Source: Citromicrobium bathyomarinum (GTDB lineage Bacteria > Pseudomonadota > Alphaproteobacteria > Sphingomonadales > Sphingomonadaceae). From it: a stretch of DNA of 64,000 bases. Position 1 is the first letter of the stretch, and each line of letters opens with the position of its first letter. Under the pieces are notes generated by a model that saw only the letters and a list, made by a program, of their open reading frames with translations, did no database searches and had not been told where the DNA came from. The translations under genes were made by a program, and so were the position numbers. Below are positions 26,719 through 35,100 of the stretch, piece after piece. The DNA is taken from NCBI RefSeq assembly GCF_021021475.1, contig NZ_JAINWL010000003.1:186001-250000 (forward strand). The letters are read 5' to 3'.

Positions 26719-26931
26719 TTGCAAAATCGTGTGAAGCACTACCGCGAAGGGGCGGGCTGGAGCCAGGGCGAGCTTGCCCGCAGGCTCGGCGTGTCGCGGC
26801 AGACGATCAACGCGGTCGAAACCGACAAGTACGATCCCTCTCTCCCGCTGGCACTGCGCATGGCGAAGCTGTTCGCCGTCGACGTGCCGGATCTGTTTAT
26901 CGACGACTGGACCCCGGAGAGTAACTCATGA
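26719..26931 (+). CDS. Small Xre-family transcriptional regulator
   Basis: A 70-residue cytoplasmic DNA-binding protein that is almost nothing but one helix-turn-helix domain. The HTH spans about residues 13-35 (GWSQGELARRLGVSRQTINA) and the following VETDKYDPSLPLALRMAKLF is the usual continuation in this group of short regulators. It starts at TTG; homologues begin with an equivalent of QNRVKHYR, and GGGAGA lies 9 nt upstream. The gene ends in an ATGA overlap with a membrane-protein gene. The three palindromes just upstream are its likely target, so it probably controls its own two-gene unit. Confidence 0.88.
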   Translation: MQNRVKHYREGAGWSQGELARRLGVSRQTINAVETDKYDPSLPLALRMAKLFAVDVPDLFIDDWTPESNS

Positions 26932-27572
26932 ACCCTAGCGTGAAACCATCCTTGCATCGTCCCCTCCGGAAGATGCTCATTTCGGCTCTGCTCGGCGCGA
27001 TCGCAGGCTTCTTCGGCGTCACGCTGCTGTTCCGCTGGACCGACGCGCCTACGGTAGGCGGTTCCTCGATGATCCTCTCCGGCGTGGGAATTGCCTATCT
27101 CGCCATGGCACTGTTCGTGGGGATTGGTACGCTCATGCCGAAGGCAGGCTCCAAGGTTCTCAACGTCGAAGATAGCGACGAGTTGGTCGAGAACCGGCAG
27201 TCGCTGCTGGGCAGCTCGCTGGCCAATGGCGTTCTTGGAGTGATGATGATCGTGCTGGCGAACAGCGGGACGGGCGGTACGGTGCCAGTCTCCATCGCGG
27301 TGGGAACCGTGATCGTGGCCCTGGCCGTGGCCGGTTTCCTGATCGTGAAAACCTGGAAATACCAAGACGAGTTGATGCGTCAGGTCAGTCTGGAAGCGGG
27401 GAGCATCGCCGGTGCGATGGTGATCGCAACCCTGCTGGTTTGGGGCGCATTCTCGATGAACGGAATGGGCCCGGCCATCGAAGCGAAATCGATGATCGCA
27501 CTGGTCATGGGGATGACCTTGCTCGGTGCGTTCGTCGCCACCGGTGCTCGCGGGATGCTCACTCCCCGCTGA
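26928..27572 (+). CDS. Membrane protein of unknown function paired with Xre regulator
   Basis: No family name is certain. The 214-residue product has about six hydrophobic helices: LISALLGAIAGFFGVTLLF, SMILSGVGIAYLAMALFVGI, NGVLGVMMIVLANS, VSIAVGTVIVALAVAGFLIV, SIAGAMVIATLLVWGAFSM and SMIALVMGMTLLGAFVATG. A cytoplasmic acidic loop (NVEDSDELVENRQ) lies between helices 2 and 3. It overlaps the Xre stop by 4 nt, so the two are co-translated. Small Xre regulator plus multi-pass membrane protein is a recurring arrangement in bacteria; the signal sensed is unknown. It converges with glnA at a shared hairpin. Confidence 0.8.
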   Translation: MNPSVKPSLHRPLRKMLISALLGAIAGFFGVTLLFRWTDAPTVGGSSMILSGVGIAYLAMALFVGIGTLMPKAGSKVLNVEDSDELVENRQSLLGSSLANGVLGVMMIVLANSGTGGTVPVSIAVGTVIVALAVAGFLIVKTWKYQDELMRQVSLEAGSIAGAMVIATLLVWGAFSMNGMGPAIEAKSMIALVMGMTLLGAFVATGARGMLTPR

Positions 27573-27598
27573 GCAGGCTCAAGCCGCTGAATGCAAAA

Positions 27599-27622
27599 GG
27601 CCGCCGGATTGCTCCGGCGGCC
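27599..27622 (-). terminator. Terminator of glnA, between convergent genes
   Basis: GGCCGCCGGA and TCCGGCGGCC form a perfect 10-bp stem with a TTGC loop. On the minus strand it is followed by TTTTGC, so it best serves glnA. It could also end the plus-strand Xre unit, whose last gene stops at 27572. Confidence 0.85.
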
Positions 27623-27651
27623 CTCCTGGTGATCTTTGCGATCCGGCGCGA

Positions 27652-29061
27652 TTACGCGCTGTAGTACATGTCGTATTCGACCGGGCAGGGGGTGGTTTCG
27701 GTGCGCATCACCTCTTCCCACTTCAGCTCGGCATAGGCGTCGATCTGGTCTTTGGTGAAGACGTCGCCCTTGAGCAGGAACTCGTGGTCTTCTTCCAGCG
27801 CGACCAGTGCCTCGCGCAATGAACCGCAAACGGTCGGCACGTCGGCCAGTTCGGCCGGCGGCAGGTCGTAGAGGTTCTTGTCCATCGCTTCGCCCGGGTG
27901 GATCTTGTTGGTGATCCCGTCGAGGCCCGCCATCAGCAGCGCCGAATAGGCGAGGTAGGGGTTGGCCATCGCATCGGGGAAGCGGAATTCGACGCGCTTC
28001 GCCTTCTCGCCCGCACCATAGGGAATGCGGCACGAAGCCGAGCGGTTGCGCGCCGAATAGGCCAGCAGCACCGGCGCTTCGAAACCCGGGACCAGCCGCT
28101 TGTAGCTGTTGGTGGTCGGGTTGGTGAAGGCGTTCAATGCCTTGGCGTGCTTGATGACGCCGCCGATGTAATAGAGGCAATTGTCCGACAGGCCGGCATA
28201 GCCGGTGCCCGCGAAGGTGGGGTTGCCATCCTTCCAGATCGACATGTGGGTGTGCATGCCGCTGCCGTTATCGTCCTTGATCGGCTTGGGCATGAAGGTC
28301 GCCGACTTGCCGTAGGCATGCGCGACCTGGTGCACGACGTACTTGTAGATCTGCATGTTGTCGGCGGTTTCGACCAGGGTCGAGAAGGTCAGGCCCAGCT
28401 CGTGCTGCGCTGCGGCAACCTCGTGGTGGTGCTTGTCGCAGTTGAGGCCCATTTCCTTCATCGTTGCGACCATCTCGCCACGAATGTCGACCGCGGAGTC
28501 GACTGGCGCGACGGGGAAGTAACCGCCCTTGGCGCGCGGACGGTGGGCCATGTTGCCCGCGTCGTATTCGCGGCCCGAATTGGTCGGCAGCTCGATATCG
28601 TCGATCGAGAAGCCCGAACCGGCGTAGCCGTCTTCGAAGCGGACATCGTCGAACATGAAGAATTCGGCTTCGGGGCCGACATAGATCGTGTCGCCCACGC
28701 CGGTGGTCTTGAGATAGGCTTCCGCACGCTTTGCGGTGGAGCGCGGATCGCGGGCGTACCAGTCGCCCGTGTTGGGCTCCACGATGTCGCAGAAGATGAT
28801 CATCATCGGGGTCGCGCTGAACGGATCGAGATAGACCCGCTCCAGATCGGGGCGCAGGATCATGTCGGATTCGTTGATGACCTTCCAGCCGGCGATCGAC
28901 GAACCGTCGAACATCAGCCCGTCTTCCAGCTCATCCTCCGTCAGGACATCGGCGACCATGGTCAGGTGCTGCCATTTGCCCTTGGGATCGGTGAACCGCA
29001 GGTCGACCCACTCGATATCCTGTTCCTTGATCTGTTTCAGAATGTCGCTGGCAGTTGACAT
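27652..29061 (-). CDS. glnA: Glutamine synthetase type I
   Basis: The main ammonia-assimilating enzyme, forming glutamine from glutamate, ATP and ammonium as a cytoplasmic dodecamer. The 469-residue length is typical of GSI. Visible signatures are the N-terminal [22 protein letters not shown], the ATP-binding [16 protein letters not shown], and [10 protein letters not shown]. The adenylylation site Y398 sits in [10 protein letters not shown], so control by GlnE adenylyltransferase is expected. It follows glnB by 61 nt on the same strand, the standard PII-GS operon, and ends at a strong hairpin. Confidence 0.98.
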   Translation of the reverse strand: MSTASDILKQIKEQDIEWVDLRFTDPKGKWQHLTMVADVLTEDELEDGLMFDGSSIAGWKVINESDMILRPDLERVYLDPFSATPMMIIFCDIVEPNTGDWYARDPRSTAKRAEAYLKTTGVGDTIYVGPEAEFFMFDDVRFEDGYAGSGFSIDDIELPTNSGREYDAGNMAHRPRAKGGYFPVAPVDSAVDIRGEMVATMKEMGLNCDKHHHEVAAAQHELGLTFSTLVETADNMQIYKYVVHQVAHAYGKSATFMPKPIKDDNGSGMHTHMSIWKDGNPTFAGTGYAGLSDNCLYYIGGVIKHAKALNAFTNPTTNSYKRLVPGFEAPVLLAYSARNRSASCRIPYGAGEKAKRVEFRFPDAMANPYLAYSALLMAGLDGITNKIHPGEAMDKNLYDLPPAELADVPTVCGSLREALVALEEDHEFLLKGDVFTKDQIDAYAELKWEEVMRTETTPCPVEYDMYYSA

Positions 29062-29122
29062 GATGCTCCTTTCGGATGGTTTTCGGGCGGAAATGCCCGG
29101 GAAATCTTATCGCAGGTAAATG

Positions 29123-29512
<390 letters not shown>

Positions 29513-29524
29513 TCACACGAGCCT

Positions 29525-29540
29525 AGTGCAATGTTGCACT
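29525..29540 (-). promoter_or_regulatory. 16-bp palindrome upstream of glnB
   Basis: AGTGCAA-TG-TTGCACT has perfect 7-bp arms and lies 64-79 nt upstream of the glnB start. The arm order is the reverse of the NtrC site (TGCAC-N7-GTGCA), so the binding protein is not known. Confidence 0.45.
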
Positions 29541-29595
29541 GCGATAAAGGGGCAACCTCATTGCGCGAAATCGGGCCTCCGCGCTGCATTTGTGC

Positions 29596-30528
29596 CTATC
29601 GCAGTTGCAGCGACGCAGTTTCAGGAAAGCCTGCCATCAGGTTGAGGTTCTGGATCGCGGCCCCGCTGGCCCCCTTGCCGAGGTTGTCGAGCAGGGCGAC
29701 GAGGCGCGCGTTCCAGCCGCCTTCATTGCCGAAGACATGGAGCCGCATCCCATCATCCGGCGCGGCATCGCGGTGCAGCAGCAATTCGCCCGGATCGCCC
29801 TTGGCCATCACTTCGACGACCTCGGAATCCGCGTAGAACCTGGCCAACTCGTCGCGAAGGGCGTCGGCGCTCGGTTCGGTTCGCATCGCGCCAAGATGCA
29901 GCGGAATCTCGACCAGCATTCCGCGATAGGCGGGCACCACGCTGGGCGCGAAGAGCACGCCGTGACCGAGACCCGCATGACGCTGCATCTCGGGCAAGTG
30001 CTTGTGTTCCAGACCCAGCGCATAGGCGCGAAAGGCGATGTCGGGCTCGTCCGCAAACCGTTCGATCAGCGCCTTGCCGCCGCCCGAATAGCCGCTGACC
30101 GCGTTGACCGTGAAGGGCCAGTCGGCGGGCAGTAGCCCTGCGCGAACCAGCGGTGCGACAAGCGCAAGGAAGCCGGTCGGGTAGCAGCCGGGGTTGCTCA
30201 CCCGGCTCGCGCCTGCGATCCGTTCGCGCCCGATCAGCTCGGGAAAACCATAGGTCCAGCCGTCGGCCACACGGTGCGCGGAGGAGGCATCGACGATGCG
30301 CGTCTTTGCCGCCGGGTCGACCAGTTCGATCGCCTCGCGCGCTGCATCGTCGGGCAGGCACAGCACTGCGAAGGGCGTGTCGTTGAGCGCCTCGCGCCGC
30401 GCATCGGCATCCTTGCGCCGCGCCTCGTCGAGGACGACGGGCGTGAAGTGGGGATGCGCCTCGAGCCGGGCGACGATTTCCAGCCCGGTGGTTCCGGCGG
30501 CGCCATCGACGAAAACTTCGGTGGTCAT
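29596..30528 (-). CDS. argC: N-acetyl-gamma-glutamyl-phosphate reductase, type 2
   Basis: ArgC reduces N-acetylglutamyl phosphate to the semialdehyde in arginine synthesis, using NADPH. The 310-residue short form (type 2) starts MTTEVFVDGAAGTTGLEI at 30528, with the Rossmann motif DGAAGTTG and the catalytic C115 in RVSNPGCYPTGF. Further blocks are YSGGGKALIERF and the histidine segment GLEHKHLPEMQRHAGL. Upstream in-frame residues lack family similarity. It starts 13 nt after an SH3-domain gene, and glnB follows after 134 nt. Both are nitrogen-metabolism genes, but the palindrome before glnB suggests a separate promoter. Confidence 0.95.
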   Translation of the reverse strand: MTTEVFVDGAAGTTGLEIVARLEAHPHFTPVVLDEARRKDADARREALNDTPFAVLCLPDDAAREAIELVDPAAKTRIVDASSAHRVADGWTYGFPELIGRERIAGASRVSNPGCYPTGFLALVAPLVRAGLLPADWPFTVNAVSGYSGGGKALIERFADEPDIAFRAYALGLEHKHLPEMQRHAGLGHGVLFAPSVVPAYRGMLVEIPLHLGAMRTEPSADALRDELARFYADSEVVEVMAKGDPGELLLHRDAAPDDGMRLHVFGNEGGWNARLVALLDNLGKGASGAAIQNLNLMAGFPETASLQLR

Positions 30529-30541
30529 GACCAGCGACCCG

Positions 30542-30880
30542 TCAGGGGAAGGCCGAGCGCCGGACATAGCCCGACGGACCTTCGGGGCCGAGGCAGCCCC
30601 ATACCCAGCTTCCGGTGACGTCGAGCGCCTCGAACGAGGCACCTGGCTCCAGCGTGGTGATCACGTCGTCCTCTTCGAGGGTGGAGCGGACGAGCGGCGC
30701 GGGTGCGTCGCCGATCTGCATCGGCACCGGCACCGCATAATTGGCGACGAGAAACCGCGGCGCGAGGTCGATATGCGCAAGGTCGCGGCGCAGCGGCAGC
30801 GTGCCCTTTTCAGGCCACACGACGGGGCCGGTCAGGCCGATCTGGCCTGCATGCGGGTGACTGGAAGGAAGATCGCTCAC
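30542..30880 (-). CDS. SH3-domain protein
   Basis: A 112-residue protein without signal peptide or membrane segment, starting at GTG (30880). The C-terminal half looks like a bacterial SH3 fold: VRSTLEEDDVITTLEPGASF, then VTGSWVWGCLGPEGPSGYVR, where the GYVR ending is the classic SH3b strand. The N-terminal part has PVVWPEKGTLPLRRDLAHID and LVANYAVPVPM. It sits between an M17 aminopeptidase (105 nt upstream) and argC (13 nt downstream). Such domains usually bind peptides or peptidoglycan stems, but a cytoplasmic role is suggested by the missing signal. Function not assignable. Confidence 0.75.
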   Translation of the reverse strand: MSDLPSSHPHAGQIGLTGPVVWPEKGTLPLRRDLAHIDLAPRFLVANYAVPVPMQIGDAPAPLVRSTLEEDDVITTLEPGASFEALDVTGSWVWGCLGPEGPSGYVRRSAFP

Positions 30881-30984
30881 TAGAGTGGTTTGGTCATCAT
30901 GTTCTGTTGTTTCTGGCCGCTTAGCCTGTGCGCCGCGGCTGAACAACCTCGGCGCGCTTCGCGACCCCTTATGGCGTTCTTTTT

Positions 30985-32379
30985 CTAGGCTCCGAAACGC
31001 TCGCGCAGCATGTGCCAGCTGGCGCGCAGGCCGTAGGCTTCGCCGCCCTTGGGCCGCCCCGGTTTGGCAGTCGGCCGCCATGCGTAGGTATCGAAATGCG
31101 CCCAGTCGATGTCTTCGCCGACGAACTGGTCGAGGAACAGGCCCGCCACGCTCGCTCCGGCAAAGCCGTTGGAGGGCGCGTTGATGCAGTCGGCCAGCGG
31201 GGAATCGAGCCATTCGCGATAGATGCCGGGCAGCGGCAGGCGCCACGGCTCGTCATCATGGGCCTTGCCGGCAGAAATCAGCGCTTCGGCGGTTTCGTCG
31301 CGCCGGGTCATCAGCGCCGGATAGTCCGGCCCCAGCGCGACCCGCGCAGCGCCGGTCAGCGTGGCGAAGTCGATCAGCAGCTCGGGATTTTCCTCGCTCG
31401 CCCGGTCGAGCGCGTCGGCCAGGATCAGCCGCCCTTCGGCATCGGTATTGGTGATCTCGACCGTCAGCCCCTTGCGGCTCTTCACGATATCGCCCGGGCG
31501 CAGCGCGTTGCCAGAGATCGCGTTTTCTACCGCTGGCACCAGCAGGTGCAGGCGCACCGGCAGGTTGTGCTGCATCACCAGCTTCGCGAGCGCGATCGCG
31601 TGCGCCGCGCCGCCCATATCCTTCTTCATCAGCGCCATGCCGGTGGAAGACTTGATGTCGAGCCCGCCCGAATCGAAGGTGACGCCCTTGCCGACGATCG
31701 CCAGGACGGGCGCGTCCTTCTTGCCCCAGGTCAGATGCATGATCCGCGGGGCATGATGGCGCGCGGCGGCACGGCCGACCGCGTGGACCAGCGGATAGTT
31801 CTGCTCCAGCTGATCGCCCCGGGTCACTTCGAGCCTGGCGTCGTGATCCTTCACCAGCGCTTCGAACTCGGCCTCGATCCCTGCCGGGCCCATCACCTCG
31901 GGCGGGGTATCGACCAGCCGGCGCACCAGATTGACCGCCTGCGCCTCGGCAATTGCGGGTTCGATCGCCTTGGCGTTCTGGGTCAGCAGCACGCGTGCGC
32001 CCGGCGCTTCGGCATCGCTGCGGAAGGCGAGGTTCTTGTACTGGGCGGTCTGCCAGCCGTGCAGGGCGGGGCCGGGCTCGCGCCCCTTGAGGCGATAGGT
32101 TCCGGCAGGCAGCACCTCGGCCAGCCGTGCGAGGCACCAGCTGGACAGCGAATCCGGATCGGCCACGCCGCCGACCGCGAACCACGCATTGCCTTCACCC
32201 GGCGTCGCGGGGATGATCGCGGTTTCATAGCCCTTGCCGGTGAAGTTCTGCGCCTCCAGCATGGCGCGCTGGCCGTCGTTCAGGCCCTTCGCCCAGTCGG
32301 CGAAGCCTGCATCGTTGACGAGGTGGAGGTCGGTTGCGTTCTGGCCCTTGTCGGGCTGTATCAAAGCCGTATCATTCAT
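30985..32379 (-). CDS. M17 leucyl aminopeptidase family protein
   Basis: A two-metal cytosolic aminopeptidase of the leucyl aminopeptidase family, 464 residues from the ATG at 32379. The metal and active-site motifs are present: GKGVTFDSGGLDIKSS (230-245), MKKDMGGAAHA (251-261) and the signature NTDAEGRLIL (311-320). An in-frame ATG at 32391 would add four residues; neither has a clear Shine-Dalgarno. The N-terminal domain is the shorter, less conserved form seen in alphaproteobacterial PepA/PepB relatives. It is divergent from the DUF3298-like lipoprotein with only 65 nt between starts. Confidence 0.92.
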   Translation of the reverse strand: MNDTALIQPDKGQNATDLHLVNDAGFADWAKGLNDGQRAMLEAQNFTGKGYETAIIPATPGEGNAWFAVGGVADPDSLSSWCLARLAEVLPAGTYRLKGREPGPALHGWQTAQYKNLAFRSDAEAPGARVLLTQNAKAIEPAIAEAQAVNLVRRLVDTPPEVMGPAGIEAEFEALVKDHDARLEVTRGDQLEQNYPLVHAVGRAAARHHAPRIMHLTWGKKDAPVLAIVGKGVTFDSGGLDIKSSTGMALMKKDMGGAAHAIALAKLVMQHNLPVRLHLLVPAVENAISGNALRPGDIVKSRKGLTVEITNTDAEGRLILADALDRASEENPELLIDFATLTGAARVALGPDYPALMTRRDETAEALISAGKAHDDEPWRLPLPGIYREWLDSPLADCINAPSNGFAGASVAGLFLDQFVGEDIDWAHFDTYAWRPTAKPGRPKGGEAYGLRASWHMLRERFGA

Positions 32380-32444
32380 CCTATTATGCATGGCGACGAA
32401 GGCGCGCCGTGCCAACCGGATTCGCGCCGCGACAAGGGATTGAG

Positions 32445-33269
32445 ATGATAATGGCCGCAGGTTTTGCGAAGCTTGTGCTGGTGATCGGCCTTGGTTTGGC
32501 GGGCTGTTCATCGCCCGAAGACATGCAGCGCGATGTCGGGGTGGACCAGGACAAGGCCGCCGCCACCGCTTCGGCAGATGACGCGAAGGATGGCGAGAAG
32601 CCCGCCGGCCAGGGACGCGAGATTTCCGAAGAGAACGATCTTTACGCCTTTTCCTTCACCTATCCGGAAACGCTTGGCGCGGTGCCGGCGCTGAAGGACC
32701 GGCTCGACCAGCAAGCCAAGCGCGAGGAGGCCGACCTGCAACGCGCCGCCCGCGAGGCGAGCGAGGAGGCACGCGAGAACGGCTTCCCCTATAATCGCTA
32801 CATGGTCACGATCGAGTGGAAGCCGGCCGGGCAAACCGACGAATGGCTCAGCCTGATCGAGAATGGGGCGACCTATTTCGGCGGTGCGCACGGCAATTAC
32901 GGTCTCAGCTCGGTGCTTTGGAACAAGGGGGCGCAGCGCCTGCTCGAACCGATCATGCTGTTCGAATCGCAGGCCGCGCTGTCCGAAGCTCTGGGCGAGA
33001 GGTTCTGCAACGCGCTCGATACGCAGCGCATGGCCCGGCGCGGCGGCGAGCTGGACGAGGGCGACGATACCTTCAACCGCTGCCCCGACCTTGAGGAGCT
33101 GGAGCTTGTGCTGCTGTCCAATGGGCACAAGTTCGACCGGATCATGCTCTACGCGGCACCTTACGTGGCCGGGCCTTACGTGGAGGGCGATTACGAGGTC
33201 GAACTGAGCGTGGACGATGCGATCCTCGCGGCGGTGAAAGAGCGCTATCGCGACGATTTCGTCGGCTGA
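32445..33269 (+). CDS. DUF3298/RsiV-like periplasmic lipoprotein
   Basis: A predicted lipoprotein of 274 residues (or 272 from ATG 32451); AAGGGA precedes both. The signal ends in the lipobox GLAGC. The mature part opens with an acidic, alanine-rich linker, then a domain beginning NDLYAFSFTYPETL. Its motif ATYFGGAHGNYGL resembles the GGAHG signature of DUF3298/DUF4163 (found in RsiV and PdaC), and LVLLSNGHKFDRIMLYAAPY completes the fold. No catalytic deacetylase domain is present. A role in binding cell-wall material or lysozyme-type enzymes, as RsiV does, is only suggestion. map follows after 38 nt. Confidence 0.78.
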   Translation: MIMAAGFAKLVLVIGLGLAGCSSPEDMQRDVGVDQDKAAATASADDAKDGEKPAGQGREISEENDLYAFSFTYPETLGAVPALKDRLDQQAKREEADLQRAAREASEEARENGFPYNRYMVTIEWKPAGQTDEWLSLIENGATYFGGAHGNYGLSSVLWNKGAQRLLEPIMLFESQAALSEALGERFCNALDTQRMARRGGELDEGDDTFNRCPDLEELELVLLSNGHKFDRIMLYAAPYVAGPYVEGDYEVELSVDDAILAAVKERYRDDFVG

Positions 33270-33307
33270 CCTCGCTTTTTCGCGCGGTCGTGCGTATCTA
33301 GTGCGCC

Positions 33308-34135
33308 ATGACCGAATACCAGACCATCGAAGCCGATTCCGACGTCTACCGCGACGGCACAATCAAGCTCCACGGCCCCGAAGGGTTCGAGGGCATGCGC
33401 AAGGCCGGGCGACTGGCCGCCGAAATCCTCGACCAGATGCCCGAGCTGGTGAAGCCCGGCGTAACCACTGCGAGCATCGACGATGCGATCCGCGGGATGA
33501 TGCTGGATGCAGGCGCGGTGCCCGCGACGCTCGGCTATCGCGGCTACACGCACAGCAGCTGCATCTCGGTCAACCACGTGATCTGCCACGGCATCCCGGG
33601 CGAGAAGACGCTGAAGGATGGCGACATCCTCAATATCGACGTGACCCCGCTGCTGGACGGTTGGCACGGCGATACCAGCCGCATGTTCTTCGCCGGCGAT
33701 CCGCCGCTCAAGGCGAAAAAGCTGGTCGAGGCGACGCACGAGGCGCTGATGATCGGGATCGACGCGGCGAGCAAACCCGGCGCGCGGCTGGGCGATATCG
33801 GCGCCGCGATCGAGGCGCATGCCAAGCAGCACCGCTATGGCGTGGTCCGCGAATTCTGCGGGCACGGCGTGGGACGGCTGTTCCACGATGCGCCCGAAGT
33901 GGTCCATGTCGGCGTGGCGGGCAGCGGGCCGGAGCTCAAGCCCGGCATGTTCTTCACCATCGAGCCGATGCTCAACGCGGGCAAGCCATGGGCCAAGGTG
34001 CTGGGCGACGGATGGACTGCGGTGAGCCGCGACAAGTCGCTCTCCGCGCAGTTCGAGCACTCGCTCGCGATTACCGAAGATGGCGTGGAGATTTTCACGC
34101 TCAGCCCGACGGGCCGCGATAAGCCGCCTTACTGA
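33308..34135 (+). CDS. map: Methionine aminopeptidase type I
   Basis: Map removes the initiator methionine from new proteins. The 275-residue product carries the complete metal and catalytic set: H94 in VNHVICHGIPGE, D111 in LNIDVTPL, D122 in WHGDTSRMFF, H186 in EFCGHGVGRLFHD, E219 in FFTIEPML and E250 in AQFEHSLAIT. No zinc-finger extension is seen, as expected for bacterial type I. Its last 7 nt overlap tail to tail with a small lipoprotein gene on the other strand. Confidence 0.97.
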   Translation: MTEYQTIEADSDVYRDGTIKLHGPEGFEGMRKAGRLAAEILDQMPELVKPGVTTASIDDAIRGMMLDAGAVPATLGYRGYTHSSCISVNHVICHGIPGEKTLKDGDILNIDVTPLLDGWHGDTSRMFFAGDPPLKAKKLVEATHEALMIGIDAASKPGARLGDIGAAIEAHAKQHRYGVVREFCGHGVGRLFHDAPEVVHVGVAGSGPELKPGMFFTIEPMLNAGKPWAKVLGDGWTAVSRDKSLSAQFEHSLAITEDGVEIFTLSPTGRDKPPY

Positions 34136-34428
34136 GCGACTATTTCCTCGCAGGAATAGCTACCAGGCAACACGGAAGTCTCCTCTTCGGAATTGTATGG
34201 CTCGATCAGCATCTCGCAGACTGATCGATTATCACCATACCCGTGAATGGTTGCTAGCCAATCGGGCCCGGCCATCCCGTTTTTGATCAGCGCATAGGCG
34301 CGCGGTGTGCCTTCTGGTTTCGCTTCGAGGACTGCTCGTAATTCGTCGTTGAAGTCGGTGCTGGTCGGCTCGCTTTGGTCGCAGCCGGCTAGCAAGAACA
34401 TTGCAATCAATAAGCCGAACCCCCTCAT
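34129..34428 (-). CDS. Small low-GC lipoprotein of unknown function
   Basis: Unrecognised. From the ATG at 34428 the 99-residue product reads MRGFGLLIAMFLLAGCDQ with lipobox LLAGC (C16), followed by an acidic mature part (ELRAVLEAKPEGTPRAYALI, then PDWLATIHGYGDNRSVCEML) with two more cysteines. GGAG lies 6 nt before this ATG; another ATG at 34440 abuts the ccmB stop (TAA-ATG). By hand count the stretch 34141-34440 is about 54% GC, well under its neighbours, which hints at a different origin. It trails ccmA-ccmB and overlaps map by 7 nt, tail to tail. Confidence 0.7.
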   Translation of the reverse strand: MRGFGLLIAMFLLAGCDQSEPTSTDFNDELRAVLEAKPEGTPRAYALIKNGMAGPDWLATIHGYGDNRSVCEMLIEPYNSEEETSVLPGSYSCEEIVAQ

Positions 34429-34440
34429 ATTCCACTCCAT

Positions 34441-35100
34441 TTAGATATCCCGCGCAGCCCTGATCGCGGCAGCAGCCGCGAAGGGCGCGATTGCGCATAG
34501 CACCAGGCTGAAGGCACCGGCGAACAGCGCGCCGCTCATGTCCACCCGGGCGAGATGGCCTGCGCCGAAGATCACCAGCGGCACTGCCAGCGGCGCGAGC
34601 ATCAGCCCGGCGAGCGCGGTGCCTCCACGCAAGCTCGCCAGCAGGGCGGCGATCATCAGACCGATCGCGGCGAGGCCCGGCGTGCCCGCCAGCAGGCTGG
34701 CCAGCAGGCGCCAGAAGGTCGGCCTGCTCAGCGATAGCAGTGCCGAGGCGGGCAGGGTGGCGATCAGGATCAGCGGACCAAAGCTGAGCCAGTGCGCGAT
34801 CAGCCGCGCGGTCATTGCCACCTCCTCGCTGATCCCGCGCAGGCGCAGCTGGTCGAACACGCCTGCGTCGCGGTCCGCCGCAACCAGCCGGTCGAGCGGC
34901 AGGATGCTCGCAAGCAGCGCGGCGACCCACAGCACACCGCCACCCGTGCGCGCGAGCAGGCTCGGCTCGGGCCCCACCGCGAAGGGGAACAGCACCGCGA
35001 CCAGCAGGAAGAAGATCAGCGGCAGGAAGGCGGAGCCGCGCGCGCCGCCGGGCAGCAGGATAGCAAGGTCGCGGCGCAGCAGGATCGCAAACGCGCTCAT
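34441..35100 (-). CDS. ccmB: Heme exporter membrane protein CcmB
   Basis: CcmB is the membrane subunit of the CcmAB(C/D) ABC-type system in cytochrome c maturation (System I). From the ATG at 35100 it has 219 residues and six predicted helices; LRRDLAILLPGGARGSAFLP and VFDQLRLRGISEEVAMTARL are characteristic. It overlaps ccmA by 4 nt (ATGA). ccmC is not adjacent; a small lipoprotein follows instead. Release of the heme chaperone CcmE from CcmC, powered by CcmA, is the known role. Confidence 0.93.
   Translation of the reverse strand: MSAFAILLRRDLAILLPGGARGSAFLPLIFFLLVAVLFPFAVGPEPSLLARTGGGVLWVAALLASILPLDRLVAADRDAGVFDQLRLRGISEEVAMTARLIAHWLSFGPLILIATLPASALLSLSRPTFWRLLASLLAGTPGLAAIGLMIAALLASLRGGTALAGLMLAPLAVPLVIFGAGHLARVDMSGALFAGAFSLVLCAIAPFAAAAAIRAARDI

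Noticed and set aside
29525-29540. Palindrome before glnB considered as an NtrC site
   Set aside because: Half-sites are in the reverse order and spacing of the known consensus, so I list it as unassigned.
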